The notes under the pieces: model-generated
Told to the model about the DNA's origin: nothing
Seen by the model: the letters and a program-made list of their open reading frames with translations, nothing else
Databases searched by the model: none
From: an uncultured Geobacter sp.
Lineage (GTDB): Bacteria; Desulfobacterota; Desulfuromonadia; Geobacterales; CAIOGM01
Reading direction: 5' to 3'
NCBI GenBank assembly: GCA_903857795.1
Contig: CAIOGM010000140.1
Location: 1-64,000, forward strand
DNA length: 64,000 bases
Shown here: positions 25,703-34,337 of the stretch, piece after piece
Position numbering within the stretch: position 1 is the stretch's first letter
Layout of the letters: each line of letters begins with the position of its first letter
Made by a program: the position numbers and the translations under genes

Positions 25703-26583
25703 TCCGTATTGTCCTCTCCATCCTGCTAGTTGCGCTCCTCGGGATGATCGTCCCGCTCCCCCTCTCCGCGGCGGAGAAGGGACTCATCCTCACCGTAGAG
25801 CTCCAGCTGAAACTGGGCGACGCCTTCCTGGCGGAGCATGAGTATTACCGGGCGGTCACCGAGTACAAGAAGCTCCTCATCCTCTTCCCCGATTCGCCAC
25901 AGACCGACGCCGCACTCTTCAAGATCGGCACCGCCTACGTTCAGGGGGATGAGTTAGAGAGCGCAGCCCGCAGCTTTGCCTCGATCAGAGAGAGATACCC
26001 GGAGAGCAGGTTCGCCCCCCAGGCCGGTTACCAGGAGGCGCTCTGTTTCTGGCGGCTGAACCGCTTTGATGAGGCTGAAGCGGCCTTCAACAGGGTCGTG
26101 GCCCGCTATCCTTCCTCCAGCGAGGCCCCCCGGGCGCTCCTGGAGACGGCGCTCGTCTCATTCGACAGGAAGGACCTTCCTGCCGCCCGACGGGAGCTGG
26201 AGCGGTTTCTCGAAAGTTATCCCAAGGACCAGCGGGTCGGGAAGGCCCGAGGCGCGCTCTCTCTCATGGACGAGGAGCCGCCCCGCAAATCGCCGGTGGT
26301 GGCGGGGTTTCTTTCGGCTCTGCTGCCCGGCGCCGGACATATCTATGCCGGGCACTACAAAGACGGAATCACTTCGTTATTCCTCAACGGACTCTTCATC
26401 GCCGGGACGGTGGTCGCGCTGCAGCAGGAGAATTACGCCGTGGCGGGGGTTGTGGGGGTCATCGGACTGCCGTTTTACGTGGGGAACATCTACGGCGCAG
26501 CCAACGCCGCGACCAAATGGAACATCAGCATCAGGAGAGAGCTCCGGGGGAACATCGCGGTAACCCTGGACTCTCCGTTCTGA
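25699..26583 (+). CDS. TPR protein with C-terminal membrane hairpins
   Basis: 294 residues from ATG 25699, overlapping yidD by 4 bp. A signal peptide (1-25) is followed by tetratricopeptide-like repeats at about 35-190, including HEYYRAVTEYKKLLILFPDSPQTDAALFKIG and similar BamD/YbgF-type units. A C-terminal region (about 205-294) has hydrophobic hairpins starting VVAGFLSALLPGAGHIYAGHYKDG, typical of TM2/DUF5683 membrane tails. Coupling to yidD suggests the two act together in the envelope, for example in assembly of a membrane protein. The specific client is unknown. Confidence 0.75.
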   Translation: MIRIVLSILLVALLGMIVPLPLSAAEKGLILTVELQLKLGDAFLAEHEYYRAVTEYKKLLILFPDSPQTDAALFKIGTAYVQGDELESAARSFASIRERYPESRFAPQAGYQEALCFWRLNRFDEAEAAFNRVVARYPSSSEAPRALLETALVSFDRKDLPAARRELERFLESYPKDQRVGKARGALSLMDEEPPRKSPVVAGFLSALLPGAGHIYAGHYKDGITSLFLNGLFIAGTVVALQQENYAVAGVVGVIGLPFYVGNIYGAANAATKWNISIRRELRGNIAVTLDSPF

Positions 26584-26623
26584 CCGTCACCGGAGCTGTG
26601 CGCACGGATATCTGGTGCGCACC

Positions 26624-26740
26624 ATGAGACCGGTGCACACCCTGCGACTGATCAACAGCTCCAACGCAAACGAACTGCTTAAAGAGATGGTACGGCAGGG
26701 GTTCTATTCCCCCATCCCCAGGATCGGGACAGGAAATTAG
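26624..26740 (+). CDS. Possible 38-aa ORF, unrecognised
   Basis: ATG 26624 opens 38 codons ending TAG 26738-26740, two bases before the macro-domain start. The peptide [19 protein letters not shown] continues [19 protein letters not shown]. It looks protein-like but may be the remnant of a larger gene. There is no clear ribosome site and no recognised family. The tight spacing to the next gene is the only context. Confidence 0.25.
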   Translation: MRPVHTLRLINSSNANELLKEMVRQGFYSPIPRIGTGN

Positions 26741-26742
26741 CC

Positions 26743-27267
26743 ATGAATGAGCGGATCCGGATAGTTCAGGGAGATATTACGACTCTGGCGGTGGACGCCA
26801 TCGTCAACGCGGCCAACGGTCGTCTGCTGGGGGGAGGTGGTGTGGACGGGGCCATCCATCGGGCGGCGGGACCGGAACTCCTGGCCGAATGCCGGACCCT
26901 GGGGGGATGCGAAACCGGAGACGCCAAAATCACCGGAGGATACCGCCTTCCGGCGAGGTGGGTCATTCATACCGTCGGACCGGTCTGGCATGGGGGCAAC
27001 AAGGGTGAGGCCGAGCTGCTGGCCGGCTGCTACCGCCGCTGCTTTCGGCTGGCCCACCAGCATGGCATCAAGAGCATCGCCTTCCCTGCCATCAGCTGCG
27101 GGGTCTATGGCTATCCGCTGGATGAGGCATGCGGGATCGCCCTGGCGGAGGCAAAAAGTGCGCTGGCAACATACCCGGAGCCGGAGCAGATCCTCTTCGT
27201 CGCCTTGGGGGATGAGGCGCTGGAAAGCTTCAGGGAAGCTTTCGGGTTACTACTCGAAAACGAATGA
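26743..27267 (+). CDS. Macro-domain ADP-ribose deacetylase, YmdB-like
   Basis: A 174-residue single macro domain of the MacroD/YmdB class, which hydrolyses O-acetyl-ADP-ribose and removes mono-ADP-ribose from proteins. The signature is intact: [27 protein letters not shown] at residues 16-42, then [22 protein letters not shown] and the loop [19 protein letters not shown]. The catalytic Asn-Asp-Gly layout is preserved. It stands upstream of a transposase relic that begins beyond its stop. No ADP-ribosyltransferase partner is nearby, which argues against a toxin-antitoxin role. Confidence 0.9.
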   Translation: MNERIRIVQGDITTLAVDAIVNAANGRLLGGGGVDGAIHRAAGPELLAECRTLGGCETGDAKITGGYRLPARWVIHTVGPVWHGGNKGEAELLAGCYRRCFRLAHQHGIKSIAFPAISCGVYGYPLDEACGIALAEAKSALATYPEPEQILFVALGDEALESFREAFGLLLENE

Positions 27268-27299
27268 TTCCGCCGTTTCACCTCCGATTTCTGACCACA

Positions 27300-27540
27300 A
27301 GCAACATAAAAACAGACACTTATAATCGTCCCTCTGCACCGTTCCAGCGCTTCCAGATCGCTAACCATACCAGCACGCAATGGGTTCAGATGGATAGTAG
27401 CGAACAAGCTCAAGAAAGTAAGGCTCATCCTCGCAGACGATCGATTTGTAGCGGTTCTGAAACAGGTGACCGGCGCGTTGATATTTAAGGTTGAAATGGA
27501 CTGCGTAACTGGTCAACACGCGTCGCATAGTTTCAGCAAC
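27300..27540 (-). pseudogene. Relic of a REP-associated tyrosine transposase (Y1/RayT)
   Basis: On the minus strand, codons from 27528 give MRRVLTSYAVHFNLKY, QRAGHLFQNRYKSIVCEDEP and FLELVRY. After a frameshift near 27390-27400 the other frame continues HLNPLRAGMVSDLEALERC. GHLFQNRYKS and the HLNPLRAG motif are hallmarks of REP-associated tyrosine transposases. The first third (with the HUH motif) and the end are missing, and a TAA precedes the surviving part, so the gene is dead. It lies at the 3' side of the macro-domain gene. Confidence 0.8.
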
Positions 27541-27753
27541 TCTATATTATTCAGCTTGTTACTGAATCCGCAAAATTGTTAAGAAAAGTAACACAGCTCC
27601 TGCCGCCCTCACTACCCCGAACAACCCAACCCTTCCGCGCGTTCCCTCTACATTCCCAACATCACGCCGCAATCTCCCGTTGTTTCCGTCCGAACCGCAG
27701 TATGACTCCAGGCCGCAGAGGGGCACCATGGAAAGCCGGGGGCTCTCTATTCG
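27541..27753. other. Intergenic stretch without a recognised gene
   Basis: No credible frame, RNA or repeat is visible in this pyrimidine-rich stretch. It separates the transposase relic from the end of the HD-GYP gene and may be more decayed mobile DNA. Confidence 0.4.
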
Positions 27754-28881
27754 TCAGCCCATGGCCAGAACCTCTCTCACCGCCAGGACGGCGGCATCGG
27801 CCAATGCCGGATCAAAGAGGCTCCCCATCCCGATTGCTAACTTTGCGGTTACCTTGTATTTTTCTTCCCTATCGGATTCCCGGGAAAAGAGAGTATCAAT
27901 GAAATTGGCCAGATAGATGATGCGCGAGCCCAGCGGAATCTGCTCGCCCGCAAGACCGTCCGGATAGCCGCTGCCGCTGAACTCTTCATGATGGTGACGG
28001 ATGATGAGACCGATCTCCGCCAACTCTTCGCTGATGCTGACTATTCTCTGCCCCATGGCCGGGTGCGCCCGGAATTTGACGACATCCTCCGTGCCGAGCA
28101 CCCCGGGAGTGGTGAGCACGCGGTCGGACATACAGATCATGCCGATATCATGGAGAACTGCCGCCTGCTTGATCGTGCTGCAGTCGTTTCTGGACAGTTT
28201 CAGGCTATTAGCCATGGACGCCGCAAGCGCCGCCACAGAGAGAGAGTGGGCAGTGAGCGAGGCAGAGCGCTGCTGCTGCATCCTGGAAAGCATGAGGATG
28301 AAGCTGTTCTTCATCTGCTGAGTACGGGCGTTCTGGCGACGCCCCTCCTCGATTTGACTCCTTACCAGCGCCGTCTGCTGGATGACCCGGGTTTTGAGAT
28401 TTTCGTTCAACTCCGCCAGCTCGTCTCTCTGCAGTTGCGCCACCTGCCGGGCGTACTCCAGCTCGCTATTTTTCAGAATGATATCGCGCCTGGTCCGCCA
28501 GAGCTCCATATGTACGTCCACCCGGGCCAGCAGCTCATTGGGGAGAAACGGCTTGACAATGTAGTCCACGCCGCCGGCAGCAAATCCCTCGACCAGCTCC
28601 TCGTTGTCGGTACAGCTTGTCAGGAAGATGACGGGGATATCCCGCGTGCTCTTCTGCCCCTTGATCCTCCGGCAGACCTCATAACCGTCCATCTCAGGCA
28701 TGACGATGTCGAGCAGGATCAGATCCGGCCGGGCCGCGGCAACCAACCGCACCGCTTCAGGGCCCGTCGTTGCGACCACTATCTCATAATTATCCCCCAG
28801 CTGCTCAATGAGAAGATCTATCATCGCCGGCGTATCATCGACGATGAGCACCGTGGGACGTGCCGTGGATTCATGGATCAT
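27754..28881 (-). CDS. Response regulator with HD-GYP c-di-GMP phosphodiesterase
   Basis: 375 residues: receiver 1-125 (TVLIVDDTPAMID, phospho-acceptor in LILLDIVMPEMDGYEV, Lys in YIVKPFLPNE), a coiled coil at about 140-195 and an HD-GYP domain to the end. Metal and signature residues are visible: AAVLHDIGM, then HPAMGQRIV, RHHHEEFSGSGYPDGLAGEQIP and LANFIDTL. It should degrade c-di-GMP under control of an unidentified kinase. ATG 28881. With the GGDEF protein at 20-21 kb, it shows both sides of c-di-GMP turnover in the window. Confidence 0.88.
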   Translation of the reverse strand: MIHESTARPTVLIVDDTPAMIDLLIEQLGDNYEIVVATTGPEAVRLVAAARPDLILLDIVMPEMDGYEVCRRIKGQKSTRDIPVIFLTSCTDNEELVEGFAAGGVDYIVKPFLPNELLARVDVHMELWRTRRDIILKNSELEYARQVAQLQRDELAELNENLKTRVIQQTALVRSQIEEGRRQNARTQQMKNSFILMLSRMQQQRSASLTAHSLSVAALAASMANSLKLSRNDCSTIKQAAVLHDIGMICMSDRVLTTPGVLGTEDVVKFRAHPAMGQRIVSISEELAEIGLIIRHHHEEFSGSGYPDGLAGEQIPLGSRIIYLANFIDTLFSRESDREEKYKVTAKLAIGMGSLFDPALADAAVLAVREVLAMG

Positions 28882-28911
28882 TACTGATGCCTCTTCTGAA
28901 ACAGTGAGGGG

Positions 28912-30048
28912 TTAGGGGTGCCGGAGCCGGATCACCGTCACCTCCGGCGGTGCCAGAAATCGGATGGGGGGGCCCCAGGTGCCGCTCCCCCGGCTGACAT
29001 AAATCGCTCCCCCCTCTTCGATCCCCGAGAGTCCGGTGGAGAGCGGAAAGACGAGACGGGTCAGGAGGGAGAAGGGGAAGATCTGCCCCTGGTGGACATG
29101 ACCGGAGAGCTGAAGGTCGAACCGCCCCCGGCTCTCCGGGGCGATGAGCGGCCGGTGTTTGAGGAGCAAGATGAACCGCTCGGGCGAGCCCTGGGAGAGC
29201 GCCTCCCGCTCCTGAACCGCACTCCCCACCTTCCCCCCGAAGACCGGATCATCGACCCCGGTGACGGTGAGGATGCCGGGAATCTCCTGGACCGTACCCC
29301 GGAGCAGGGTGAAGCCGCAGTCCCGCAAAAACGCCAGAGCCTGGCTCTCCCCCACGTACAGTTCGTGATTGCCGGTGACGGCGAATTTGCCCAGCCGGGG
29401 CCGGATCTCCTTCATGAGCCTGGCTAGACCGTCCCTGCCGTCCATCTGGCCGTCAACCAGATCCCCGGTGGCCACGAACAGGTCCGGCTCCGCCCCGCGA
29501 ACCAGCGTGAGGATTTTCTTGAGCCGGTTCTCCCCCACCAGGAGCCCCAGGTGGACATCAGACACCTGGACGATGGTGATCGTCCCGGCTGCCTTGGGAA
29601 TCTTCGTGGTGTAGATATCCACGGTTTCGGTCCGGATATCGTTGGCCTCGAACCAGCCGTAGATGCAGATGATAAAGGCCAGGAGAGTTACCCCCATGAA
29701 GACGACTCCCCCTCCAGGGAGAAGTCCCCCGAGAGCAGCGCCGACTCCGCACCGCGCCCCCCCCCAGAGCAGCAACCGGACGAGGTCGATTGCCAGGAAA
29801 CAGCAGCAGGAGAGGAAGAGAAACCCCATCCAGGAGTAGCCGATGAGGGCAAAGCAGCGGGCGGCGGCATCGTACCCCCACCGTTCCAGAATCCGGATCA
29901 GGAGCGGCGCGGCCACCATCAGGAAGAGCACGAACAGCAGCAGGGCTCTCGCCACCAGGGAGTGCGGGACCACCGGCAGCGCCTTGCGGTACCAGTACCA
30001 CTGCATGCCGCCGTAGAGGGTGACGAAGAGGGTGAGAAAGAGATACAT
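28912..30048 (-). CDS. Membrane-anchored metallophosphoesterase (YaeI/YkuE-like)
   Basis: 378 residues. Four hydrophobic segments occupy about 1-130 (MYLFLTLFVTLYGG start, LVARALLLFVLFLMVAAPLL and two more). The calcineurin-type domain is at about 150-378 with VQVSDVHLGLLVG, VATGDLVDGQMDG, AVTGNHELYVG and LSGHVHQGQIFPF, a full set of two-metal ligands. Relatives hydrolyse phosphoesters, in some cases UDP-diacylglucosamine or phospholipids, at the membrane face. It is divergent from the Ser/Thr-type phosphatase at 30157. Confidence 0.85.
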   Translation of the reverse strand: MYLFLTLFVTLYGGMQWYWYRKALPVVPHSLVARALLLFVLFLMVAAPLLIRILERWGYDAAARCFALIGYSWMGFLFLSCCCFLAIDLVRLLLWGGARCGVGAALGGLLPGGGVVFMGVTLLAFIICIYGWFEANDIRTETVDIYTTKIPKAAGTITIVQVSDVHLGLLVGENRLKKILTLVRGAEPDLFVATGDLVDGQMDGRDGLARLMKEIRPRLGKFAVTGNHELYVGESQALAFLRDCGFTLLRGTVQEIPGILTVTGVDDPVFGGKVGSAVQEREALSQGSPERFILLLKHRPLIAPESRGRFDLQLSGHVHQGQIFPFSLLTRLVFPLSTGLSGIEEGGAIYVSRGSGTWGPPIRFLAPPEVTVIRLRHP

Positions 30049-30156
30049 GAGGATTACTCCCGAGGCGGTTTACAGCTGCGGTCAAACCTGTTAAGGTGGG
30101 GGCTGGCTCACCCCCTCAATAACCCAGGCAGAAGCGAACACCGAGTCACCGATTTC

Positions 30157-30915
30157 ATGATCTGGCCATTTACCCGACAAAGCGCCGCTCCCCCTGCCGT
30201 TGCGAGCCCCCCTCCCCCTGACGGAGCGCCCCGCCGGTTCGTCGTCCCCGATATCCACGGCTGCGACCGGACCTTCAAGGCTTTGGTGGAGGAGGTCATC
30301 TGCTTGAGAAAGGTGGACGACCTCTACCTGCTGGGGGATTATATCGACCGGGGTCCGCGCAGCCGCGAGGTGCTCGAATACATCCTGAGACTTAACGCAG
30401 AGGGATATCGGCTTTTCCCGCTGCGCGGCAACCATGAGGAGATGTTTCTCAACGCCTGCGACGATCGGGACCAGGCCGTGACCTGGATCCTCAACGGCGG
30501 GTACACGGCCCTGGACAGCTTCGGTGTGGACGATGCACGGCAGGTTCCCCTCCCCTTCCGGGAGTTCTGCGAGGGACTCCCCTGCTTCTATCTCCTGGAT
30601 GACTACCTGCTGGTTCATGCCGGATTCAACCCCAAGGCCGAAGAGCCCTTTGCCGACACCCAGTCCATGCTCTGGACCCGGACCCGCTCCATGGAGTCGA
30701 AACAGCTGGGGGGAAGGACCATGGTCTGCGGCCACACCCCCCACGGCATCAGGGAGATCGAGAAGATGATCCGGAGCGACCACGGCCTCATTGTCCTGGA
30801 CAACGGTTGTTTCATGACCGGACGCAAAGGAATGGGCGCCCTCCTGGCCCTGGAGCTGGACTCCCGCACCCTCTACTCTCAGCAGAACGTCGAAAACCCC
30901 CCTCAAAACCCTTAA
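30157..30915 (+). CDS. PrpE/ApaH-like protein or dinucleoside-polyphosphate phosphatase
   Basis: 252 residues from ATG 30157 (MIWPFTRQSAAPP); upstream codons of the open frame are not family-like. The PPP-family motifs are all present: VVPDIHGCD, LLGDYIDRGPRS, LRGNHEEMF, LLVHAGFNP and VCGHTPHG. This group includes Ser/Thr protein phosphatases and symmetrical Ap4A hydrolases, and the sequence alone does not separate them. The Pro/Ala-rich first 30 residues are probably flexible. The gene ends 6 bp before a heptamer repeat array, which may serve as its transcript end. Confidence 0.82.
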   Translation: MIWPFTRQSAAPPAVASPPPPDGAPRRFVVPDIHGCDRTFKALVEEVICLRKVDDLYLLGDYIDRGPRSREVLEYILRLNAEGYRLFPLRGNHEEMFLNACDDRDQAVTWILNGGYTALDSFGVDDARQVPLPFREFCEGLPCFYLLDDYLLVHAGFNPKAEEPFADTQSMLWTRTRSMESKQLGGRTMVCGHTPHGIREIEKMIRSDHGLIVLDNGCFMTGRKGMGALLALELDSRTLYSQQNVENPPQNP

Positions 30916-30920
30916 CAACT

Positions 30921-31020
30921 GTTCTATGTTCTATGTTCAAAGTTAAACCGAGAACCTAGAACCCTGAACCTCGAACCTGGAACCTTGAACCTAGAACCCT
31001 GAACCTAGAACCTTGAACCG
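30921..31020. repeat. Heptamer tandem array with polarity switch: (GTTCnnn)4 then (GAACCnn)10
   Basis: GTTCTAT, GTTCTAT, GTTCAAA and GTTAAAC run from 30921 to 30948 with exact 7-bp period. After CGA (30949-30951), ten units of GAACCnn follow at 7-bp period from 30952 to 31020, varying only in the last two or three bases. The two halves are complementary in their GTTC/GAAC cores and can fold on each other. It lies between convergent genes. Confidence 0.85.
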
Positions 31021-31023
31021 GCT

Positions 31024-32187
31024 TCAGCTCTCCCTCAGCGCCGTGACGATGTTCATCCTTGCCGCCCGGATGGCAGGGATGACCCCACCCACGAACCCCA
31101 TGACTACGGAAAAAATAAGCGACTTGATACAGATCTCCGGGGTCAGGGTGAAACTGAAGGCCAGCTCGGAAAAAGTCTGCCAGTTCATGGTGGAGATGGT
31201 GACCAGCTGCATGAAGGAAGCGAGGAAGAGCCCCGCCCCCCCACCGATGAGACCGAGGAAGAGCGCCTCCAGCAGAAACGCAGCGAGGATGCTCCGCCGC
31301 TGAAAGCCGATGGCCCGCAGGGCGCCGATCTCCCCCACCCGGTTGGCCACGGCGGCGTACATGGTGATCATCGCCCCGATCATCGCCCCCAGGGAGAAGA
31401 TGGTGGTCAGCGCCACCCCGAGAATCCTCAGAAACGTGGCCATGGCCTGGGACTGGTCCGAATAGTATTTCGTCTCCCGCCGCGCATCCAGGTTGAGCCG
31501 GGGATCGGACTCGATCCGTTCCTTGAAACGGTCCAGGGCGCTGCTGTCCGCCAGGCGGAAGATCACCGACGAATAGACCGGCCGCCGGAACGCCTGCATG
31601 AGCTGATCCACGTCCCCCCAGATCTCAGAGTCGAATCCGGTGGCCCCGCCGTCGAAGATCCCCACCACGGTCCAGTTTCGCATGCCGAAGCGGAGCGTCT
31701 CGCCGATCCCCCCCCCCTGGAAACGCCGGGCGATGCTGGAGCCGGCAACGATCTCCGTTGCTCCAGGCTTGGGCATCCGCCCCTGGACAAGCCGCACCTG
31801 GGGCCGCAGCGCCAGGGATTGGTGCCCGATCCCCCGGATCACCACGTTGGCCGGCTTGTCGCTCCCCCGCTTGTTCAGGCTGTAGAGGACCACCAGCTCC
31901 TTGGCCAGCAGCGGCGAGCCGTCGCTCCCCATGGCCACCTCGGGCTGGCTCTCCACGATCCCTGCCTGGGCCCGCTCCACGCCGCTCTGGACCTCGGAGC
32001 CGGCGGAGCCGCGGATGACGATCACATTGTCCGGGGAGCCGGTGTCGATGAGGGTCTTCTTCAGCCCCTCGGCCAGCATCAGGACCGAGGCGAAGACGAA
32101 GACCACCAGCGCCATCCCCCCGGCGGTCATGCAGGTGGTGAAGCGCCTGGTCCAGAGGTTGCGAAAGCTGTAGGAGACCGGAATCAT
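31024..32187 (-). CDS. FtsX-family ABC permease (second exporter, subunit 1)
   Basis: 387 residues from ATG 32187, overlapping the stop of the next permease gene by 4 bp (ATGA). The N-terminal helix is at about 18-42, with a MacB-like periplasmic domain at about 50-255 and three C-terminal helices (about 262-295, 312-340 and 350-378). It ends IVTALRES, the usual FtsX/LolE-type tail. With the paired permease and ATPase it should form a LolCDE- or MacB-like complex that extracts a lipid or lipoprotein or drives efflux. No adaptor gene accompanies it. Confidence 0.85.
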   Translation of the reverse strand: MIPVSYSFRNLWTRRFTTCMTAGGMALVVFVFASVLMLAEGLKKTLIDTGSPDNVIVIRGSAGSEVQSGVERAQAGIVESQPEVAMGSDGSPLLAKELVVLYSLNKRGSDKPANVVIRGIGHQSLALRPQVRLVQGRMPKPGATEIVAGSSIARRFQGGGIGETLRFGMRNWTVVGIFDGGATGFDSEIWGDVDQLMQAFRRPVYSSVIFRLADSSALDRFKERIESDPRLNLDARRETKYYSDQSQAMATFLRILGVALTTIFSLGAMIGAMITMYAAVANRVGEIGALRAIGFQRRSILAAFLLEALFLGLIGGGAGLFLASFMQLVTISTMNWQTFSELAFSFTLTPEICIKSLIFSVVMGFVGGVIPAIRAARMNIVTALRES

Positions 32188-33341
32188 CCGATCCTCCGCA
32201 AACCGTCGGCGATCTTGATGGTCGTTGCGCGCCAGGCGGGGAAAAGGCCGGCAATCAGGGCGATGACCACGGCGGCAACCAGATCCAGATAGAGGGTCAT
32301 GGGGGCCACCTGGAAGACCGGGAAGAAGCTCCCCAGCTCTTTGCCGAAGGCTGTCGCCACCGGGAAGGTGAGGAGGACACCGAGGGCGCAGCCGGTGAAG
32401 GTGATGAAGAACGACTCGCCGAAGATCATCCCGGCGATATGCCACCAGGAGAAACCGAGGCTCTTGAAGACGGCATATTCGCCAATCCGCTCCCGGGCGG
32501 TCATGGCCATGGTGTTGGCCACCACCGCCATGATGATGGCGATGACCATAAAGGAGACGATCTGGATGGCGACGACGATGGCCTCGGTCATGGAGATGAA
32601 GCTGAGCTGAAAGGCCTTCTCCGTCTCGGTGAGGGTCTCAGCCAGGGAGTTTTTGAAGGTGGCGTCCACCTCCCGCGAGACCTGGGCCGCCAGGCTCGGG
32701 TTGGCCAGCCCCAGGATGTAGACCCCGACCTGGTTCGTCCGGCGGGGGAGGGTCTTGAGCAGGGTCTCGTTGAGGAACTCCCACTGGAAGAAAAACTGGT
32801 TCTCGTCGGTGCTCTTCTCTGCCCCCCGGTAGATCCCCCGGAGCACGAACTGCCAGGAACCGGGATAGATGGTCCCCCGCAGCGGGATGGAGTCGCCGAC
32901 TTTCCAGCCGAACCGCGCCGCTAGCTTCCTGCCGGCCACTGCCCCCTTCCGGTCATGGAAAAAATCCTCCTTCTCCCGTGGGTCGAGGACGAATTCAGGA
33001 TAGAGCGCCAGGTAGCTCCGGGGCTCAATGGCGAAGTTGGGAAAGAAGTTCTTCTCGGTGACGTAGACCCCGCCGAACCAGTTGGCGTAGGAGACCTGCC
33101 TGACCCCCGGCATCCGGCGGAGCCGCTCCTGGTAGGAGATGGGGAGGGAGAAGATCAGGGAGATGGCGTTGCGGGTCACGAGACGGCTTGCCGAGGAGGC
33201 CTCCACCCCGGCATACCAGGCGCTAACCACGGTGCGCAGCAGGCCGAAGGCGAGGATGGCGATGGTGATCCCGACGATGGTGAGCAGGGTCCGGAGCCGG
33301 TGCCGGAAAGCGTTCCTGACCAGGAGCTTAAGAAGGAACAT
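32184..33341 (-). CDS. FtsX-family ABC permease (second exporter, subunit 2)
   Basis: A 385-residue paralogue of its neighbour with the same four-helix topology: first helix about 17-37, periplasmic domain to about 250, then helices about 255-285, 305-335 and 345-372. The two permeases share little sequence beyond the fold, so a heterodimer is more likely than a recent duplication. Overlaps: 4 bp with the downstream permease and 14 bp with the upstream ATPase gene. Together they make a compact three-gene operon read leftward, ATPase first. Confidence 0.85.
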   Translation of the reverse strand: MFLLKLLVRNAFRHRLRTLLTIVGITIAILAFGLLRTVVSAWYAGVEASSASRLVTRNAISLIFSLPISYQERLRRMPGVRQVSYANWFGGVYVTEKNFFPNFAIEPRSYLALYPEFVLDPREKEDFFHDRKGAVAGRKLAARFGWKVGDSIPLRGTIYPGSWQFVLRGIYRGAEKSTDENQFFFQWEFLNETLLKTLPRRTNQVGVYILGLANPSLAAQVSREVDATFKNSLAETLTETEKAFQLSFISMTEAIVVAIQIVSFMVIAIIMAVVANTMAMTARERIGEYAVFKSLGFSWWHIAGMIFGESFFITFTGCALGVLLTFPVATAFGKELGSFFPVFQVAPMTLYLDLVAAVVIALIAGLFPAWRATTIKIADGLRRIG

Positions 33342-34038
33342 CGTTCAAAAACCCTTTTTCCAGATGACGGATGGTGCGGGCCTTCTCGGCGGCCCGAGGG
33401 TCGTGGGTCACCATGATGATGGTCTTCCCCGACTCCCGGTTCAGGCGATCCATGAGATGGAGGATCTCCTCAGCGGCCTTGCGGTCCAGATCACCGGTCG
33501 GTTCGTCGGCCACCAGGATGGTGGGGTCGCTCACCACGGCCCGGGCGATGGCGACCCGCTGCTGCTGACCGCCGGAGAGCTGACCCGGACGATGGTCCAT
33601 CCGGTCGTCCAGCCCCACGATCCTCAGGGCCAGGGCCACGTGCTCCCGCCGCTCCTTCCGGGAGAGCCGGGTCAGCAGCAGCGGTAGCTCCACATTTTCA
33701 AAGGCGGTGAGCACCGGGATGAGGTTGTAGAATTGAAAGATGAACCCCACGTTGAGCCCGCGCCAGGCTGCCAGTTCGCTCTCCGAGAGGGTCGTGATGT
33801 CTACCCCCCCCACCATGATGGCGCCGTTGTCCACCGAGTCGATCCCGGCGATGAGGTTCAAGAGGGTGCTCTTTCCCGAACCGGAAGGGCCCATGAGGGC
33901 CAGGAACTCCCCCTCGGCGATGTCGAAGGAGATCTCCTCCAGAACCGGCACGATCTGTCCTCCGCGGCGATAGGATTTTGAGACGTTACGGAGTCGGACT
34001 ATGGGGGAGGGGGTGGAGAGTGCTTCGGCGTCGGTCAT
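33328..34038 (-). CDS. ABC transporter ATP-binding protein (LolD/MacB type), second exporter
   Basis: 236 residues with Walker [10 protein letters not shown], signature [15 protein letters not shown] and Walker B ILVADEPTGDLD, plus the switch His in MVTHDPRA. It is the standard energiser for FtsX-type permeases, here of the two genes directly downstream. It has diverged from the ATPase at 3489-4205 and is not a recent copy. ATG 34038. Upstream lies about 300 bp without a convincing gene, so the promoter of this operon should be there. Confidence 0.88.
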   Translation of the reverse strand: MTDAEALSTPSPIVRLRNVSKSYRRGGQIVPVLEEISFDIAEGEFLALMGPSGSGKSTLLNLIAGIDSVDNGAIMVGGVDITTLSESELAAWRGLNVGFIFQFYNLIPVLTAFENVELPLLLTRLSRKERREHVALALRIVGLDDRMDHRPGQLSGGQQQRVAIARAVVSDPTILVADEPTGDLDRKAAEEILHLMDRLNRESGKTIIMVTHDPRAAEKARTIRHLEKGFLNDVPS

Positions 34039-34337
34039 GGGGTAAAGATCCCTCTAAGAGTGGAGTTCCGTGCTTGAAACTTTGAGGCCGATAGGATAGC
34101 CTATTTCCGCGCAAGGTTCATCAGGATTTTCACCCCTCGCGGATTTAACACCAAACGGGAGGAAGAAGCAATAATGTTGCGAGGGAACGAAGGACATTTG
34201 ACACGTGTCGGCAATCCCCCACCCCTCACTGCTTGCACCCGTTACGCCAGTTGCTCGTTAAAGCTAACTATTCCGCTTAATTGCAGATATTATCCACCTC
34301 GCGTTCAAACTGGCACATTTCATGAATACACTGCCGT
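34039..34337. other. 299-bp divergent intergenic region
   Basis: A 10-bp palindrome GACACGTGTC lies at 34200-34209. GGGAGGAAGAAGCAATA precedes an ATG at 34174 that opens 55 codons and ends in overlap with the next gene start, but the peptide looks random. No clear -35/-10 pair was found. It probably holds promoters for the ATPase (minus) and receiver-like (plus) genes. Confidence 0.35.

Noticed and set aside
26743..27267. Macro-domain protein as part of a DarT-DarG type toxin-antitoxin system
   Set aside because: No ADP-ribosyltransferase gene is adjacent and the sequence is the YmdB class.
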